NCBI GenBank assembly: GCA_007123335.1
Contig: SKLG01000087.1
Coordinates: 1-6,315, forward strand
DNA from: Anaerolineae bacterium
GTDB lineage: Bacteria; Chloroflexota; Anaerolineae; UBA1429
Direction of reading: 5' to 3'
DNA length: 6,315 nucleotides
Below the pieces are notes generated by a model, which was not told the origin of the DNA, searched no databases, and saw only the letters and a program-made list of their open reading frames with translations. The position numbers were made by a program, and so were the translations under genes. Positions 4,757 through 6,315 of this stretch are shown here, piece after piece (position 1 is the first letter of the stretch; every line of letters begins with the position of its first letter).

Positions 4757-6315
4757 TCATGCGTCGAACAGCATTGCCTCGCTAAACTCCTCCTGAAAAT
4801 CGGCGCGTCCCGATAGCTCAAGATACTCGACCCGGCGTACCAGCGTAGAGGCCAGCTCCCGGGCCGAGCGCGAGAGCAACACTATCTTGGCGCCCGAGCC
4901 GGCGGCGTTGCCCACGGGGATGATCTCAGCATGGGGAAAGTGGGGGATGAGGCCGATGGCCAGGGCGCTCTCGGGCCGCACATAGTTGCCAAAGGCCCCG
5001 GCCAGATACACCCGCTGGACATCGGCAGGGGTGACGCCCAACTCCTTCATCAAGATCTCGATCCCGGCGCGGATCGCCCCTTTGGCCAGTTGCAGCTCGC
5101 GCACATCGCGCTGAGTGACGCGCACCGGGCGCCCGCCGGCGCCCTCGGCGGCTTCTACCAGCTCAAAGACGCGCATCCGCCCCTCTTGGGAGATGCGCTC
5201 GGCCAGCCTGGCGCGGCCGTTGTGGCGCAGCGTCTCGCCATCCTCCATCATGCCGGTGGTGCTGATGATCCCTGTACGCAGCATCTCAGCCACCAGGTCC
5301 ACCAGCCCCGATCCACACACACCGCGAGGCGGGGCGTCGCCGATGCTGTGCCACCAGACATCGCCGTCGAGATGCACGGTGTCGATGGCCCCTTCGGCGG
5401 CGCGCATGCCGCAGCTCAAATGCGCCCCCTCAAAGGCCGGCCCGGCAGCGGTGGAGCAGGTGATCAGCCGTTCCCGCGAGCCCATAGCCATCTCACCATT
5501 GGTGCCAATGTCGATGGCCAGGCTGATGCCCTCGTCGTCATAGATGCCGGTGGCCAGCAACACGCCCACGGTGTCGGCGCCCACCCAGCCGGCGATGTTG
5601 GGCAGTGTCCAGACATGGGCCTCGGGGTGCACATCAAAGCCCAGCACTTTGGCCGGAACCTGGCGGGCGCTCATCACCGCTGGCACATAGGGCGACTGGG
5701 CCAGAGCCGCCGGACTGACGCCCAGAAGCAGATGCTGCATCGTCGTGTTGCCCACAATGGTGGCGGCCACAATATCCTGGGTAGAAAAGGGCTCGCCGGC
5801 ATCGGCCACCGTCGCGGCCACGATGCGATTGAGCGCTCCGACGATCTCCTTATGGAGCGTCTCCAGCCCGCCCTCGCGCTGCGAGAACGCGATGCGCGAC
5901 ACCACATCGTCGCCATAGCGCGTCTGCGGATTGAGTAGCGAGGCCACGGCCAATTGCTCACCGGTCTCCAGGTCGAGCAAATAACCCACCACCGTCGTGG
6001 TGCCCAGGTCAAAGGCGATGCCCAGCAAATGCTCCGACCTCTGGCCGGGCTCGACCTGCACCACGTCGCCATCCACCTGAAGGAGGGTTACCCGCCCCTC
6101 GTCAGCACGCACCGCGTGAGGCAGTTGGCGCAGGGCGCCCAGCGTCATGTTGGCGTATGTCCCGCCCCCTATGGGCTGCGCCTCGATAAACTCGGCCCAG
6201 GCCCCCGCGAGCCGTGCGTCGTCGGCCATCTGATCCTCCAGCGTGGGCGCCGGAACGATCAGTGTATGCCGTAGAGCCCAGGGCTCTAGGGTGATGGTGC
6301 GTTGCATGCCATCGG
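4757..6315 (-). CDS. RACo-like ASKHA protein, reductive activator of corrinoid proteins (5' end outside window)
   Basis: Proteins of this family (DUF4445/RACo) use ATP hydrolysis to drive reduction of inactive Co(II) corrinoid methyltransferase partners back to Co(I), in the cytoplasm of acetogens and other anaerobes. Counting from the Met at 6307, the ASKHA nucleotide fold is seen in FDLGTTTVVGYL (99-110), GNTTM (186-190), PNIAGWVGADTV (236-247), DIGTNGEM (266-273), STAAGPAFEG (285-294), CGSGLVDLVAEML (331-343), LAKGAIRAGIEIL (407-419), YLAGAFGNYV (434-443) and NAAGSGAK (467-474). No motif is lost. That Met is probably internal: the frame stays open to the edge, the first ~40 residues match the linker that follows the N-terminal domain, and full proteins have about 600 residues with a [2Fe-2S] ferredoxin domain first. 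That domain is not visible here. The gene is distinctly GC-rich (73-77% in counted lines). The partner methyltransferase would lie to the right. Confidence 0.9.
   Translation of the reverse strand, partial: DGMQRTITLEPWALRHTLIVPAPTLEDQMADDARLAGAWAEFIEAQPIGGGTYANMTLGALRQLPHAVRADEGRVTLLQVDGDVVQVEPGQRSEHLLGIAFDLGTTTVVGYLLDLETGEQLAVASLLNPQTRYGDDVVSRIAFSQREGGLETLHKEIVGALNRIVAATVADAGEPFSTQDIVAATIVGNTTMQHLLLGVSPAALAQSPYVPAVMSARQVPAKVLGFDVHPEAHVWTLPNIAGWVGADTVGVLLATGIYDDEGISLAIDIGTNGEMAMGSRERLITCSTAAGPAFEGAHLSCGMRAAEGAIDTVHLDGDVWWHSIGDAPPRGVCGSGLVDLVAEMLRTGIISTTGMMEDGETLRHNGRARLAERISQEGRMRVFELVEAAEGAGGRPVRVTQRDVRELQLAKGAIRAGIEILMKELGVTPADVQRVYLAGAFGNYVRPESALAIGLIPHFPHAEIIPVGNAAGSGAKIVLLSRSARELASTLVRRVEYLELSGRADFQEEFSEAMLFDA

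Noticed and set aside
4931..5938. 335-codon plus-strand frame opposite the RACo-like gene
   Set aside because: It is rich in His, Gly, Ala and Gln with no domain pattern, and lies wholly antisense to a gene with all expected motifs. High GC with strong codon bias makes such open antisense frames common.

Overview
The window looks like chromosomal DNA from an anaerobic or facultative, fairly GC-rich bacterium. The gene mix (long Sua5-type TsaC, a PurK of the kind common in Bacteroidota and relatives, class I PurE, a RACo-like corrinoid activator) would fit Chloroflexota (Anaerolineae-like) or a similar uncultured lineage. No phylogenetic marker is present, so this assignment is an inference. 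I saw no CRISPR array, insertion sequence, tRNA or rRNA.

Layout. Bases 1-63 (+) are the last 20 codons of a gene resembling the C-terminus of a TrkA/RCK-C potassium-uptake regulator. Bases 101-262 hold a strong extended -10 sigma70-type promoter and, about 127 nt downstream of its predicted start, a good intrinsic terminator. The transcript between them has no recognisable family and may be a small RNA or an attenuator leader. It contains a 20-codon ORF and a segment able to compete for the terminator's 3' arm. Bases 325-1374 (+) encode the tRNA t6A enzyme TsaC/Sua5. Bases 1375-1677 are non-coding, with several hairpins and a structured leader before purK. Bases 1678-2847 (+) are purK and 2829-3347 (+) purE, overlapping by 19 nt. 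Together they carry out the two-step carboxylation of AIR to CAIR in purine synthesis. Bases 3413-4675 (+) encode a 12-helix major facilitator of the oxalate/formate antiporter (OFA) family. Bases 4757-6315 (-), convergent with it and running off the right edge, encode the ASKHA part of a RACo-like ATP-dependent reductive activator of corrinoid proteins, with its own intrinsic terminator at 4720-4746.

How the genes work together. purK and purE are a clear functional pair. TsaC is a housekeeping gene upstream of them, and the OFA transporter may be cotranscribed behind purE or have its own start. The RACo-like gene belongs to a different unit, whose partners (probably corrinoid methyltransferases) should lie to the right of the window. 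Base composition changes along the window. Hand-counted 60-base lines give about 65% GC in tsaC, 43-55% in purK, 63% in purE, 55% in the transporter and 73-77% in the RACo-like gene. This suggests blocks of different origin.

I found no convincing new multi-gene system. The most interesting candidate is the small promoter-to-terminator unit upstream of tsaC.
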